The notes under the pieces were generated by a model. It worked only from the letters and a program-made list of their open reading frames with translations. It had not been told where the DNA came from and made no database searches. 64,000 nucleotides of DNA from Devosia sp. GTDB lineage: Bacteria; Pseudomonadota; Alphaproteobacteria; Rhizobiales; Devosiaceae. The stretch lies in assembly GCF_014860165.1 (NCBI RefSeq), contig NZ_JACZKG010000046.1, positions 1 through 64,000 on the forward strand, given 5' to 3'. Shown piece by piece: positions 33,703 through 42,126 of the stretch. The translations under genes were made by a program, and so were the position numbers. How positions within the stretch are numbered: position 1 is the first letter of the stretch; every line of letters begins with the position of its first letter.

Positions 33703-34539
33703 ATGACCGAACAAAGTGCCATCATCCAAGCTCTGGGCGTTGCGGCCACTTTCGACGTCGAGCGGGAAGCTCGAGACCGCATAGAATTTCTGAGCACATA
33801 CCTGCGCGCATCCCAACTCAGGGCCTTCGTCCTGGGCATCAGCGGCGGGGTCGACTCGCTGACCGCAGGCTTGCTCGCCCAGCGCGCGGTGGAGGCGCTG
33901 AGAGCGGACGGGTACGATGCAAGTTTTGTAGCGGTGCGTTTGCCATACGGCGTGCAGGCCGACGAAAGCGATGCCCAGCACGCCGTGGAAACGATCCGTG
34001 CCGATAGACTTCTGCGGGTCGATATAAAACCGGCATCCGATGCGACCATGGCGTCGATGAAGGCAGGCGGTCTTTATGTAGGCAATGCGGGCCGTGAGGA
34101 CTTCACCCTCGGAAACATCAAGGCACGCCAACGAATGGTGGTCCAATTCGCCATCGCAGGGGCCGAACGCGGACTTGTCATCGGCACCGACCATGCCGCC
34201 GAGGCCCTGATGGGCTTCTTCACCAAGTTCGGCGACGGCGCGGCCGACGTCCTTCCGCTTTCAGGGCTCAACAAGCGTCGCGTTCGGGCGCTTGCCATCC
34301 ACCTCGGCGCTCCGGCCAAACTGGTCGGCAAGGTGCCCACTGCCGATCTGGAAAGCTTGGACCCGCTGCGCCCGGACGAGGACGCTTACGGGATTACATA
34401 CGACCAGATCGATGACTTCCTCGAAGGAAAGCAGATCGACGGCGCGGCTGCGGCCAGCATCCTTCAGGCATACTCTGGAACGGCGCACAAGCGCGCTCTA
34501 CCGGTTGCGCCAATTGCACCCAACAACCTCAGGCCGTAG
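33703..34539 (+). CDS. nadE: ammonia-dependent NAD+ synthetase
   Basis: A 278-residue NadE without a glutaminase domain. The PP-loop is VLGISGGVDSLTAGLLAQRA; the deamido-NAD and ATP sites follow (GNIKARQRMVVQFAIAG, VIGTDHAAEALMGFFTKFGD). It makes NAD+ from deamido-NAD, ATP and ammonia in the cytoplasm. ATG 33703 follows GAGGGAATC. Isolated gene with a long hairpin in the leader region. An extra NAD synthetase would replenish NAD in an island full of NAD(P)-dependent reductases. Confidence 0.94.
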   Translation: MTEQSAIIQALGVAATFDVEREARDRIEFLSTYLRASQLRAFVLGISGGVDSLTAGLLAQRAVEALRADGYDASFVAVRLPYGVQADESDAQHAVETIRADRLLRVDIKPASDATMASMKAGGLYVGNAGREDFTLGNIKARQRMVVQFAIAGAERGLVIGTDHAAEALMGFFTKFGDGAADVLPLSGLNKRRVRALAIHLGAPAKLVGKVPTADLESLDPLRPDEDAYGITYDQIDDFLEGKQIDGAAAASILQAYSGTAHKRALPVAPIAPNNLRP

Positions 34540-34757
34540 TAATGTGCATTGTGGAACGATGAAGTTGGACTACTAGAAACCTGAGACGGGAGCGCACCTA
34601 CCTGTCACCTTCCAGGTTCAGCGGCGTTTTGCCAGAAATGTCCATCATCGATGTGGGCAATTCATACAGCTACATTACGTTCGCTACCTCAACGGGTTAG
34701 CCTGAGCAACGGGTAATGTGCTAGCTAAAAAAACCGACCCGGCTGGCGTGATATGTT

Positions 34758-35357
34758 TTGGAGCGCAGCACTTTGACAAATCTTGTTCTAGATATTGCCC
34801 GAAGGGTTGCCCCGGCATTTATAAATGATCTGTTTTATCGATCAGTGTTTGGAGAGATACTCTCTTCTCCACAAGGCCTTGAGGGTCTAGCAAAATATCT
34901 TGAGTACTCCGCAATTGAAGCGGAAAAATTTGGTGCTTTATTTCTCAGTAGCGGACGAGATGGCATGGCGGCGTGGATAAAGCCGCAAAGCGCCGAAGCG
35001 CTAATTCCAGATGCTTTGGAAAAGCTAGCGTATATCGAGACTTGCTTCGGTACCGGGGCACTTAATCGCCGCTCCTCCATTGTAGCTTTCATGCATGAGA
35101 AAGCTGCTTCGCACGTGTCGCCCGAAGCGTGGTACCTGTCCATCATTGCAGTTTCGCCCGAAGCTCAGGGGCAAGGCGTTGGCCAACGTTTAATAATGCC
35201 CGCGATAGCCGAAGCCGACAGTGTCCATGTTCCCATTTACCTTGAGACCTTTGAGCCAAAAAACTGGAGCTTCTATAATCGACTTGGGTTTAGGGTAAAA
35301 TTTACGGCCTATGAACCCACTGTTGGGGCCGAATATGCATTGATGATTAGACCTTAG
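34758..35357 (+). CDS. GNAT family N-acetyltransferase
   Basis: A 199-residue acetyltransferase. The acetyl-CoA loop is LSIIAVSPEAQGQGVGQRLI, then the PIYLETFEPKNWSFYNRLGF segment with the C-terminal tyrosine. The target is unknown. It starts with TTG at 34758; TTG 34773 has a better placed GGAG and is an alternative. Codon use and the flanking 34,540-35,400 sequence are visibly richer in A and T than the surroundings, suggesting separate acquisition. No partner gene. Confidence 0.85.
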   Translation: MERSTLTNLVLDIARRVAPAFINDLFYRSVFGEILSSPQGLEGLAKYLEYSAIEAEKFGALFLSSGRDGMAAWIKPQSAEALIPDALEKLAYIETCFGTGALNRRSSIVAFMHEKAASHVSPEAWYLSIIAVSPEAQGQGVGQRLIMPAIAEADSVHVPIYLETFEPKNWSFYNRLGFRVKFTAYEPTVGAEYALMIRP

Positions 35358-35530
35358 AGATATCGCGCCGCCCAAATATCGAGGTGCATGGTCAATCTAG
35401 CGATAGGTCCGACATCTGCTTTCAGGAAGCGGCGTTATTGCTTCGACCGGCTGGGATGGGGCCGAAGCCAACGAGCAGATTGGGGCGATACAGCCGCAAA
35501 TAACACCCGCGCTATTCCGCTTCGGGCGCA

Positions 35531-36436
35531 TCACCCTCCCCGGGTGCTGGTCTGTAGAAACGTTATCAATGCACGCAGGGCCGGCGGCGTCTGATGGCGG
35601 CTCGGATGATAAAGGTAGAAGCCGGGAAATGGCTTGCACCACTCTTCTAGCACCCGCACCAGTTGGCCCGTCGCTACGTGCGATTCAACTGCAGCTTCTG
35701 GCAGGCAGGCGAGGCCGAGCCCTGCGATCGCTGCATCACGGATGAGCCCGGTGTCGTTCACGGCAATCGGCCCCGAGACTTCGACCTCGAACGGACCGGC
35801 TTCTCCGTCGAACGGCCAGCGGCTGAGGTGATTGGTGACCGGCCATTTGTAGTTGATACACGCGTGAGCGGACAGCTCGTAAGGTGTTTCAGGTGGTGCA
35901 TGCCTAGCGAAATACGCGGGCGAACCAACCACCGCGATGCGATAGGGATCCGTCAGGCGCACGGCGACCATATCCTGTGCAAGGCGCTCGCCGATCCGGA
36001 TACCCGCGTCGAACACTTCTGAAACGATATCCGTCAGCCCGTCGTCGATCACCAGGTCGAGCCACACGCGAGGATATTCCTCGGTGAAATGCAACAGGCG
36101 TGGCATTAAAATCAGTTCTGCCGCGATTCTGGGAAGGTTCAGGCGAACCGTTCCCGCGGCTTCGGCCTGCATGGACACAGCGTCGTCCACAGCTCCTTCC
36201 AAACCTGCGACGGCCGGCAGCAATCTGCCGTAGAGCACCGTACCCGTCTCGGTAGGGCCCACGCTGCGTGTAGTCCGATTAAGCAACCGCACGCCCAAAC
36301 GGGTTTCGAGCCGCCGCACCGTGCGGCTGAGGGCGGACGGTGTAACGCCCAGCCGAAGCGCTGCAGTTCGGAAGCTGCGTGTCTCGTAAACCGCCATGAA
36401 CGCGGTCAACTCGGCATAGTGGCCACCGTCCATCAT
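35531..36436 (-). CDS. LysR-type regulator of the divergent dehydrogenase
   Basis: LysR regulator of 301 residues: TAFMAVYETRSFRTAALRLG, then TPSALSRTVRRLETRLGVRL with the wing NRTTRSVGPTETG. It belongs to the large YafC/DsdC-like group whose N-terminus has SRTVRRLE and RLLNRTTR. It is divergent from the dehydrogenase gene at 36530, with an inverted repeat at 36469-36500 between them; likely an activator or repressor of that gene. Confidence 0.9.
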   Translation of the reverse strand: MMDGGHYAELTAFMAVYETRSFRTAALRLGVTPSALSRTVRRLETRLGVRLLNRTTRSVGPTETGTVLYGRLLPAVAGLEGAVDDAVSMQAEAAGTVRLNLPRIAAELILMPRLLHFTEEYPRVWLDLVIDDGLTDIVSEVFDAGIRIGERLAQDMVAVRLTDPYRIAVVGSPAYFARHAPPETPYELSAHACINYKWPVTNHLSRWPFDGEAGPFEVEVSGPIAVNDTGLIRDAAIAGLGLACLPEAAVESHVATGQLVRVLEEWCKPFPGFYLYHPSRHQTPPALRALITFLQTSTRGG

Positions 36437-36468
36437 TGGTTCCCTCAGATCAATAGATCATGCCATTC

Positions 36469-36500
36469 TATGCACTTTGTCGCGCGCAATCGAGTGCATA
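36469..36500. promoter_or_regulatory. LysR dyad between lysR and dehydrogenase
   Basis: TATGCACT (36469-36476) and AGTGCATA (36493-36500) are perfect 8-bp arms separated by 16 bases. They lie between the divergent genes, as expected for a LysR binding region. Confidence 0.6.
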
Positions 36501-36529
36501 CCTTTGGTGCCAAAGACAGGAGACCATGA

Positions 36530-37552
36530 ATGAGCGACAACATTACCAATCAGGCTGCCTGGCAGGGCGGTCCGGGACAAGAGCTGCAACTCGGTAGCAG
36601 TGACGCGCCGCTTCCTGCCGCCAACGAAGTCCTGATCCGCAACGCAGCGATTGCCATCAATCCGCTCGACTGGCTGCTACAGGACTATGCCCTCCTTCCT
36701 TGGCTCAGCTACCCCGCCATTCTCGGCAGTGACGTTGCAGGCACGATTGTCGCGGTTGGCAGCAGCGTCGAGCGGCTCAAGGTCGGCGACCGGGTCCTGG
36801 GGCAGGCGGTCGGCACGACTGTCAACGAGAAGGCGCAGGGCGCTTTCCAGAACTATACGATCGTGCTTGAGCACATGGCGGCACCAATTCCGGACCGGAT
36901 GGAGTTCAGCGATGCAGCTGTCCTCCCGCTCGGGCTCGGCACCGCTGCCGGCGGCCTCTACGGCGAAAAGATGCTCGCACTCGCATCGCCATCGCATTCG
37001 CCTGTCGCCAAGGACGAGGTCGTCCTCGTCTGGGGTGGATCGTCCAGTGTGGGTGCCAATGCCATCCAGCTCGCGGTGGCGTCGGGCTACACGGTGATCA
37101 CCACTGCATCCGCCCGCAACGCCGAGATGTTGAAGTCGCTCGGTGCGATTGCGGTGTTCGATCATGCCAGCGCAAGCATCGTGCAGGACGTGATCGAAGC
37201 GATGCAAGGCAGACGCCTCGCAGGTACGCTTCACGCGACGGGTGACATTGCAGCCAGCTTCGCCGTCGTCAGCCAATCTGAGGGTGTGCGCCTGGTGGCG
37301 ACTACTCTGCCGCCATCCGCTGATCTGCCGCAGGGCGTCGAAGCCCGGCACATCGCCGGGACGAGCCTGAAGGACGACGCGGTCGGCCCGATGATCTATC
37401 GCGACTTTCTCCCGCAGGCGCTCGAAGCCGGCAGCTTCGTCCCCGCCCCGCCGGCGAAGGTCGTGGGCCATGGACTGGAGGCTTTGCAGGGTGCCCTGCA
37501 CGTCCTCAAGGCAGGTGTATCGGCTGCCAAGGTCGTCGTCACAGTAAGTTAG
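36530..37552 (+). CDS. zinc-binding alcohol dehydrogenase family (TOXD-like) reductase
   Basis: MDR-superfamily protein of 340 residues: GroES-like domain with AAIAINPLDWLLQDY and GSDVAGTIVAVGSSVERLKV, then the NADP loop LVWGGSSSVGANAIQLAVAS. Like fungal enoyl reductases (TOXD type) it lacks zinc ligands. It should reduce double bonds or quinones with NADPH. It diverges from a LysR gene and ends at a 14-bp hairpin terminator. Confidence 0.87.
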   Translation: MSDNITNQAAWQGGPGQELQLGSSDAPLPAANEVLIRNAAIAINPLDWLLQDYALLPWLSYPAILGSDVAGTIVAVGSSVERLKVGDRVLGQAVGTTVNEKAQGAFQNYTIVLEHMAAPIPDRMEFSDAAVLPLGLGTAAGGLYGEKMLALASPSHSPVAKDEVVLVWGGSSSVGANAIQLAVASGYTVITTASARNAEMLKSLGAIAVFDHASASIVQDVIEAMQGRRLAGTLHATGDIAASFAVVSQSEGVRLVATTLPPSADLPQGVEARHIAGTSLKDDAVGPMIYRDFLPQALEAGSFVPAPPAKVVGHGLEALQGALHVLKAGVSAAKVVVTVS

Positions 37553-37595
37553 TCGGCAAATGCCGGGAATTTCCCAGCGTCAGGCAATTCTGACG

Positions 37596-37627
37596 GTGCC
37601 ATCGCGCTGAGGCCAGCGCGATGGCAC
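37596..37627. terminator. bidirectional hairpin terminator
   Basis: GTGCCATCGCGCTG (37596-37609) pairs perfectly with CAGCGCGATGGCAC (37614-37627) across AGGC. The flanking genes converge here. Confidence 0.7.
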
Positions 37628-37694
37628 TTCGATTGGTGGCCTGGAACTGCATCTATTGCCGAATTTCTTCGTGAGGAGATGTGACGAACACTTT

Positions 37695-38624
37695 TCATTT
37701 CCCGATAAGTCCAAGCTGCGCCACCAGCGCTGGCCAGGTCCTGCGAATGTCGAGGCGATAGGCGTCATCCTCGCTTGACTGCGGCAGCCGCAGATCGGCA
37801 AACCATGTGGACTGCTGCGGGCTGAGTATGTCCGAGAGCGGCTGCTTGTAAGGCACGGCCAGGTTAATCCGCGTACGTTGCGCCGGGGTCAAAGGCAGAT
37901 GGCGGACCGCACTCTTGCGGAGGTAGAATTGCGGTTCACGGTCAACCTCGAACCCGCTGCTCTTGATTGGGCTAAACCCCTCCACCTGAGCAAAGGCATC
38001 CAGATCGCCTCGGCAGACCTCCCGCGGATCGAAATGGACCCGTACCACTTCCTCGCCATCGACCCATCCGGCATCGGTCGTGATGACCGCCGGATGAGCG
38101 GCAAGGCTTGTTTCGCCCGACCAGAAGCACGGAGTGGTGTAGGTGACGCTTTCGCTGAGGCCATTTTCGACCAGCAGGTCGCGCCCCAGCAGACGGAAAT
38201 ATTGGGGCACGTCTTCGCCCAGCATTTCTAGCACGGCGATGATCTTTGTGTGCAATCCCAATGCGTCATAGCGATCATTTAGCTTGGGCAGGAGCTCGGC
38301 TCCATCACGCCCGAGAAACCGCACTACCGGGTTGTTCCACGATGGCTCGTCGTAGCGGCGCAGGATTTCGGCATCCGAGCCAGGATGATTGTTGAATATC
38401 GCCACCGGCACGAACCGATCGGCGATCATCTCCACCATCAGCGGATGCGTCAGGACATCCTGCCCGAACCGCACGCATGTCGAACACCCGGGCACTTCCT
38501 GAAACAACAGCAGGACGGGTTTGCCCTGCTCGGCGGCGGATGCCAGGGCCAGATCGTGATCGCGCAGCCACGCAACGTCGCCGAGCTCACGATGCTCGCG
38601 GAACGAAATTCCATTTTTTTGCAT
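37695..38624 (-). CDS. VPGUxxT-type thioredoxin-like protein with MsrA-like C-terminus
   Basis: A 309-residue protein. Residues 25-150 are thioredoxin-like, with FQEVPGCSTCVRFGQDVL: the VPGUxxT motif with Cys47 where some relatives have selenocysteine, plus Cys50. From residue 164 the sequence TTPCFWSGETSLAAHPAVIT then GWVDGEEVVRVHFDP follows the order of the MsrA catalytic region (GCFW ... GY ... EVxFDP), and later VEGFSPIKSSGFEVDREPQF. I therefore read it as a redoxin joined to a sulfoxide-reductase-like domain. It is divergent to the glutaredoxin-thioredoxin operon. The VPGUxxT family name is from memory; the MsrA-like reading is inference. Confidence 0.75.
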   Translation of the reverse strand: MQKNGISFREHRELGDVAWLRDHDLALASAAEQGKPVLLLFQEVPGCSTCVRFGQDVLTHPLMVEMIADRFVPVAIFNNHPGSDAEILRRYDEPSWNNPVVRFLGRDGAELLPKLNDRYDALGLHTKIIAVLEMLGEDVPQYFRLLGRDLLVENGLSESVTYTTPCFWSGETSLAAHPAVITTDAGWVDGEEVVRVHFDPREVCRGDLDAFAQVEGFSPIKSSGFEVDREPQFYLRKSAVRHLPLTPAQRTRINLAVPYKQPLSDILSPQQSTWFADLRLPQSSEDDAYRLDIRRTWPALVAQLGLIGK

Positions 38625-38774
38625 GTCGCTAATATGGTGAGGCCAGCTCGCAACAACAAGGATGGTGGCCAGGCGCAGCTCGTGATCGATGGAAGGACAT
38701 CTGTGTGTTGATGTCGTAGGTCTCGCAGTGGACGCAAGTTTGCTGCGTTATGCGGAGGGTCCTCTCCTCGTTGC

Positions 38775-38828
38775 CATGGAAACCATTCCCGCAATCTATT
38801 GGCCCTCGGCGACATCCAAGGCCATCTT
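38775..38828 (+). promoter_or_regulatory. LysR-box promoter, copy 7 (grx-trx operon)
   Basis: CATGGAAACCAT, nine bases, CTATTGGCC, 18 bases, CATCTT. -35 38799-38804, -10 38823-38828, 40 bases before the glutaredoxin ATG. Confidence 0.65.
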
Positions 38829-38868
38829 CCAGGTCACAGGCGATGTCGCCTTTCCACGGAGATGCCAG

Positions 38869-39219
38869 ATGGCGAAAGCGAAAGTCGAGATCTATACCAA
38901 ATCCTGGTGCCCCCACTGCCGGGCAGCGAAGGCCCTGTTGCGGCAGCGCGGCGTCACCGACTGGATCGAAGTGGATATCGAAGTGCAGACTTCGAAGCGC
39001 GCCGAAATGATCCAACGCTCGGGCGGGCGCACCACCGTCCCGCAGATATTCATCGATGGTCGTCACATAGGAGGCTCGAGCGACCTCCACGCTCTGGACC
39101 ATGCCGACGAGCTGGTGCCGCTTCTTGCCGGCGCCGGAAATGCTCAGGCCGCTGACCTGGTGACGGAACAACACAGCGCGTCGATCCAAGTTGGATCCCA
39201 ACCATCCGCCAACAACTGA
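38869..39219 (+). CDS. grxC: glutaredoxin 3-like protein
   Basis: A 116-residue dithiol glutaredoxin: [20 protein letters not shown] with active site WCPHC, the cis-Pro segment [19 protein letters not shown] binding glutathione, then a longer tail than usual (about 30 extra residues, [15 protein letters not shown]). ATG 38869 follows GGAG; the frame from 38689 would run through the promoter. It reduces disulfides and mixed disulfides with glutathione. Together with the trx gene 15 bases later it supplies electrons for the one-cysteine MsrBs. Confidence 0.92.
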   Translation: MAKAKVEIYTKSWCPHCRAAKALLRQRGVTDWIEVDIEVQTSKRAEMIQRSGGRTTVPQIFIDGRHIGGSSDLHALDHADELVPLLAGAGNAQAADLVTEQHSASIQVGSQPSANN

Positions 39220-39233
39220 AAGGCGAAACACCG

Positions 39234-39557
39234 ATGACCGGTAAAGTTTCCGACGCGACCTTCATGCAGGAGGTTCTCAACTCCCAGGAACCCGTCCTCG
39301 TGGATTTCTGGGCCGAATGGTGCGGTCCGTGCCGCGCGATCGCCCCGTTGCTAGACGAACTGAGCACGGAGCTTTCTGGCAAGGTCAAAATCGTCAAGCT
39401 GAACGTCGACGAGAACCCTTTGATACCAGCGCAGTACGGCATCCGATCGATCCCGACCATGATCCTTTTCAAGGGCGGCGAAGCGATTGACGGGAAGGTC
39501 GGGGCCGGCGCTTCGAAGTCCGCGATGACGGGTTGGCTGGAGAGCCGCATCGCCTAA
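39234..39557 (+). CDS. trxA: thioredoxin
   Basis: Thioredoxin of 107 residues, paralogue of the 735-1058 gene: [31 protein letters not shown] and [12 protein letters not shown]. It is second in the glutaredoxin-thioredoxin operon with LysR-box promoter copy 7 and is followed by a hairpin. Two thioredoxins under the same promoter type, beside several reductases needing them, suggest that electron supply is a limiting step of the response. Confidence 0.95.
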   Translation: MTGKVSDATFMQEVLNSQEPVLVDFWAEWCGPCRAIAPLLDELSTELSGKVKIVKLNVDENPLIPAQYGIRSIPTMILFKGGEAIDGKVGAGASKSAMTGWLESRIA

Positions 39558-39581
39558 CATCTGAGCGTTAACAGCGAGGAG

Positions 39582-39601
39582 CCGCCGGAGCGATCCGGCG
39601 G
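39582..39601 (+). terminator. hairpin after the grx-trx operon
   Basis: CCGCCGGA (39582-39589) and TCCGGCGG (39594-39601) with a GCGA loop, followed by TTTAGG, 25 bases after the thioredoxin stop. Confidence 0.6.
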
Positions 39602-39719
39602 TTTAGGTTCCGAAGCGGGGCTTCCAGTTTCTCGGCAGGGTCGAGGCGACTGCTTCCAGTTCTCCAACTGAGTTGCTGTGAGGCAGTAGCTGCGAGACGC
39701 CGACTGTCATCATCGCGCC

Positions 39720-40080
39720 ACCGGCGCGACTTCCACGAGTTGCTTGCTGTTCACGAAGATGGTCGCCATGGCGCTGATGTCATCGGCGTTCTGTTTCAAA
39801 ACCATCCCGACCTCACGGTCCAAAAGCACATCCAACAGCGTCGTCGGCCAGGTTCCAAGCCGTCTCCATGGACGAGCCGGTGCCCGCTATCCAAGCCCGC
39901 TGCCTATTCGCATCGAGCACCGGTTCGAAGAGGTCCTGTTCCGAACCGCTTCAAAGATGCGCACGGTTTCTCCGGAGCTCTGATGGAGAGCCGCCTAGCA
40001 AAGCATAACCCGGACATGGCAACACTGGCGATCGAGGATCTCCTTGATGATGGGATGATTGGCGCGACACTTGGCGACGC
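39720..40080 (-). pseudogene. unidentified decayed coding sequence
   Basis: No intact gene lies between 39602 and 40088. On the minus strand one frame gives LLDVLLDREVGMVLKQNADD then SAMATIFVNSKQLVEVAPVA and a stop near 39717, a protein-like text. Upstream the same kind of text continues in another frame (FEPVLDANRQRAW, TGSSMETAWNLADD). The frame changes suggest a gene with at least two frameshifts. I cannot name the family. Confidence 0.35.
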
Positions 40081-40088
40081 CCGTAGCT

Positions 40089-40142
40089 ATTGAATCGATG
40101 AGCGGAAGCTATTGGGAATTAGGCTCCTGAAAGCCCATTTCT
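40089..40142 (+). promoter_or_regulatory. LysR-box promoter, copy 8 (second msrB-msrA operon)
   Basis: TATTGAATCGAT, nine bases, CTATTGGGA, 18 bases, CATTTC. The first half-site is diverged, the second is perfect. 125 bases before msrB. Confidence 0.6.
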
Positions 40143-40266
40143 ATTCGTGAGGCGGCTCCGGCCTCGGGCTCCTGCGCTTCTCCCAGTCTCCCTGCGCAGG
40201 AGTCCTTCACCGGTGCGAGCCTGCCGACAGTAAGCGCTGACGGCGCAACAGGAAGAGAGACACACG

Positions 40267-40719
40267 ATGTCATACAAGCGAAGCGAGGAAGCGATCGGGC
40301 GGCTGACGCCGGAACAGCGTCGCGTCACCCAGAACAACGGGACCGAGCGTGCGTTCACGGGCGAGTACCACTCCCACAAGGAGCCCGGCATCTACGTGGA
40401 CGTGGTCTCCGGCGAACCCCTCTTCGCCTCCACTGACAAGTTCGAATCCGGCACCGGCTGGCCCAGCTTCACCAGGCCGATCGACGAGAAGAACGTCGTC
40501 GAGGTGCGGGACGCCACACTCGGCATGGTCCGGATTGAGGTCCGCTCGAACCATGGCGACAGTCACTTGGGCCACGTCTTCCCCGACGGGCCGCGCACAC
40601 GCGGCGGCCTTCGCTACTGCATCAACTCCGCATCCCTGCGCTTCGTCCATCGCGACGACATGGAGGCGCAGGGGTACGGCGAATACGTCGAACATGTAGG
40701 AGATAAGCAGAATGCTTGA
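40267..40719 (+). CDS. msrB: single-cysteine methionine-R-sulfoxide reductase MsrB
   Basis: MsrB of 150 residues, close to the 22487 copy: [43 protein letters not shown] and catalytic [11 protein letters not shown] at about residue 118. Again this is the only cysteine, and zinc ligands are absent. Its last codons overlap the start of msrA by eight bases, so the pair is coupled. Preceded by LysR-box promoter copy 8. Confidence 0.93.
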   Translation: MSYKRSEEAIGRLTPEQRRVTQNNGTERAFTGEYHSHKEPGIYVDVVSGEPLFASTDKFESGTGWPSFTRPIDEKNVVEVRDATLGMVRIEVRSNHGDSHLGHVFPDGPRTRGGLRYCINSASLRFVHRDDMEAQGYGEYVEHVGDKQNA

Positions 40720-41224
40720 ACGAGCCATCCTCGCGGGAGGTTGTTTCTGGGGAATCCAGGAGCTGATCCGGAAGCAGCCCGGGGTCACCGACACCAGGGT
40801 CGGCTACGCCGGCGGCGACGTGCTCTATGCGACCTATCGGAAGCATGGAACGCACGCTGAAGCGATCGAGATCATCTTCGATCCCAAGGTCACCAGTTAT
40901 CGCAACATCCTGGAATTCTTCTTCCAGATCCACGACCCGACCACGATCAATAGGCAGGGTAACGACATCGGCACATCCTACCGATCCGCCATTTTCTACA
41001 CGGACGAGGAGCAGCGACGGGTCGCCAGTGACACCATCGCCGATATCGACGCCTCGGGTCTGTGGCCCTCAAAGGTCGTGACCAAGGTCGTGCCGGCCAG
41101 CGCGTTCTGGGAGGCCGAGAAGGAGCACCAGGATTACCTGCAGCGCCGACCGCATGGGTACAACTGCCATTTCGCCCGTCCGAGCTGGGTCCTGCCCAAG
41201 CGCGACATGGCTAAGAGTGCCTGA
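40712..41224 (+). CDS. msrA: peptide methionine-S-sulfoxide reductase MsrA
   Basis: MsrA of 170 residues: [20 protein letters not shown] with the catalytic Cys, [29 protein letters not shown] and the C-terminal cysteine in [11 protein letters not shown]. It is the partner of the 40267 MsrB and a near twin of the 22932 protein, so the msrB-msrA operon was duplicated within the island. A Cys-cluster marR follows 157 bases downstream. Confidence 0.94.
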   Translation: MLERAILAGGCFWGIQELIRKQPGVTDTRVGYAGGDVLYATYRKHGTHAEAIEIIFDPKVTSYRNILEFFFQIHDPTTINRQGNDIGTSYRSAIFYTDEEQRRVASDTIADIDASGLWPSKVVTKVVPASAFWEAEKEHQDYLQRRPHGYNCHFARPSWVLPKRDMAKSA

Positions 41225-41346
41225 CTAGCCGCTGGCTCGCCTCGATCGCGGGCCGGCTCCAACACCGTCACGCGAGACACTTAAAAATGCCCCCGTAAAC
41301 ACGGACTCGAGGCGCGGTGCCAAGCCAAGTTGCGCCGTTCACCAGC

Positions 41347-41375
41347 TTGATGTCTATGCTTCGCGCACATATAAC
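41347..41375 (+). promoter_or_regulatory. MarR operator within promoter of second Cys-cluster marR
   Basis: TTGATG (41347-41352), 17 bases, TATAAC (41370-41375). Spacer: CTATGC-TTC-GCGCACATA. The ATG at 41382 is six bases beyond the -10 and has no ribosome site. Same architecture as at 18762. Confidence 0.7.
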
Positions 41376-41381
41376 CTATGC

Positions 41382-41906
41382 ATGGATGGACCTCGAAGCC
41401 GAAACATCTTTGGGGCGTTCGCGCTGATGATCAGCGACGACATCCAGCGCGCCGTGTCGTCGCGAGCGCCGGAAGCCGGGCCTACGGCTTCGGCGCTGGC
41501 GGTGTTGGCTCATCGACCTGGCCTGACGGTCCGGATGCTCGCCGCCGGAGTCGGGCTTTCCCACGCCGGTGCCGTTCGCCTGGTCGATCGGCTTGCCTCG
41601 CAAGGCCTCATCGAGCGACGAGGGGATTCCAGCGACGGGCGTGCCAAGGCCATCTACCTCACGGCGTCCGGCACCGCACTCAGCGACGCGGTCTTGGAAT
41701 CGAGGGACGGAGCGATCGCTGAAGGACTGCTGGTCCTGAGCGAGGAGGAGGTCGACTTCCTCGCGAATATCTCCGAACGCGTGCTGAGAGCGCGTCTGCA
41801 TGATTTGGAGCATTCGATCTGGGTCTGCCGGTTGTGTCGGTATGATGCGTGCAGCGATTGCCCCATCGATGCGGAATTGCGTCAGCGCGCGCTCGACGAG
41901 AAATAG
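41382..41906 (+). CDS. MarR family regulator with C-terminal cysteine cluster
   Basis: A 174-residue MarR protein, paralogue of the 18797 product over its whole length (NIFGAFALMI at residues 8-17 is identical). DNA-binding region: GLTVRMLAAGVGLSHAGAVR, LVDRLASQGLIERRG. The tail carries C149, C152, C157 and C160 (CRLCRYDACSDCPID), the same positions as in the paralogue. The sequence outside the helix-turn-helix and tail is more diverged, so the cysteines are under constraint. Likely a redox or metal-responsive repressor. Confidence 0.88.
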   Translation: MDGPRSRNIFGAFALMISDDIQRAVSSRAPEAGPTASALAVLAHRPGLTVRMLAAGVGLSHAGAVRLVDRLASQGLIERRGDSSDGRAKAIYLTASGTALSDAVLESRDGAIAEGLLVLSEEEVDFLANISERVLRARLHDLEHSIWVCRLCRYDACSDCPIDAELRQRALDEK

Positions 41907-42126
41907 ACGCAGATCGCCACAAATTGGGGAGTCGAGCCAGTGGCCACGACTTCCCGCTGCCTACGCTGGAAGGTTCCGCATAGACAACTTCGCTTCTTCG
42001 GGGCCGACCCGCAGGGTTGGCGGTTCCGGCATTTGGAATCGGGATAACATCGCCGACCCGCGTGTTCGCGGATCAGGCACTGCACACCCCAAGGTCAGGC
42101 GCCGGCCGGAGCATCGCCCGATATGC

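Noticed and set aside
33496..34194. Minus-strand open frame of 232 codons
   Set aside because: Antisense shadow of nadE, whose family assignment is clear.
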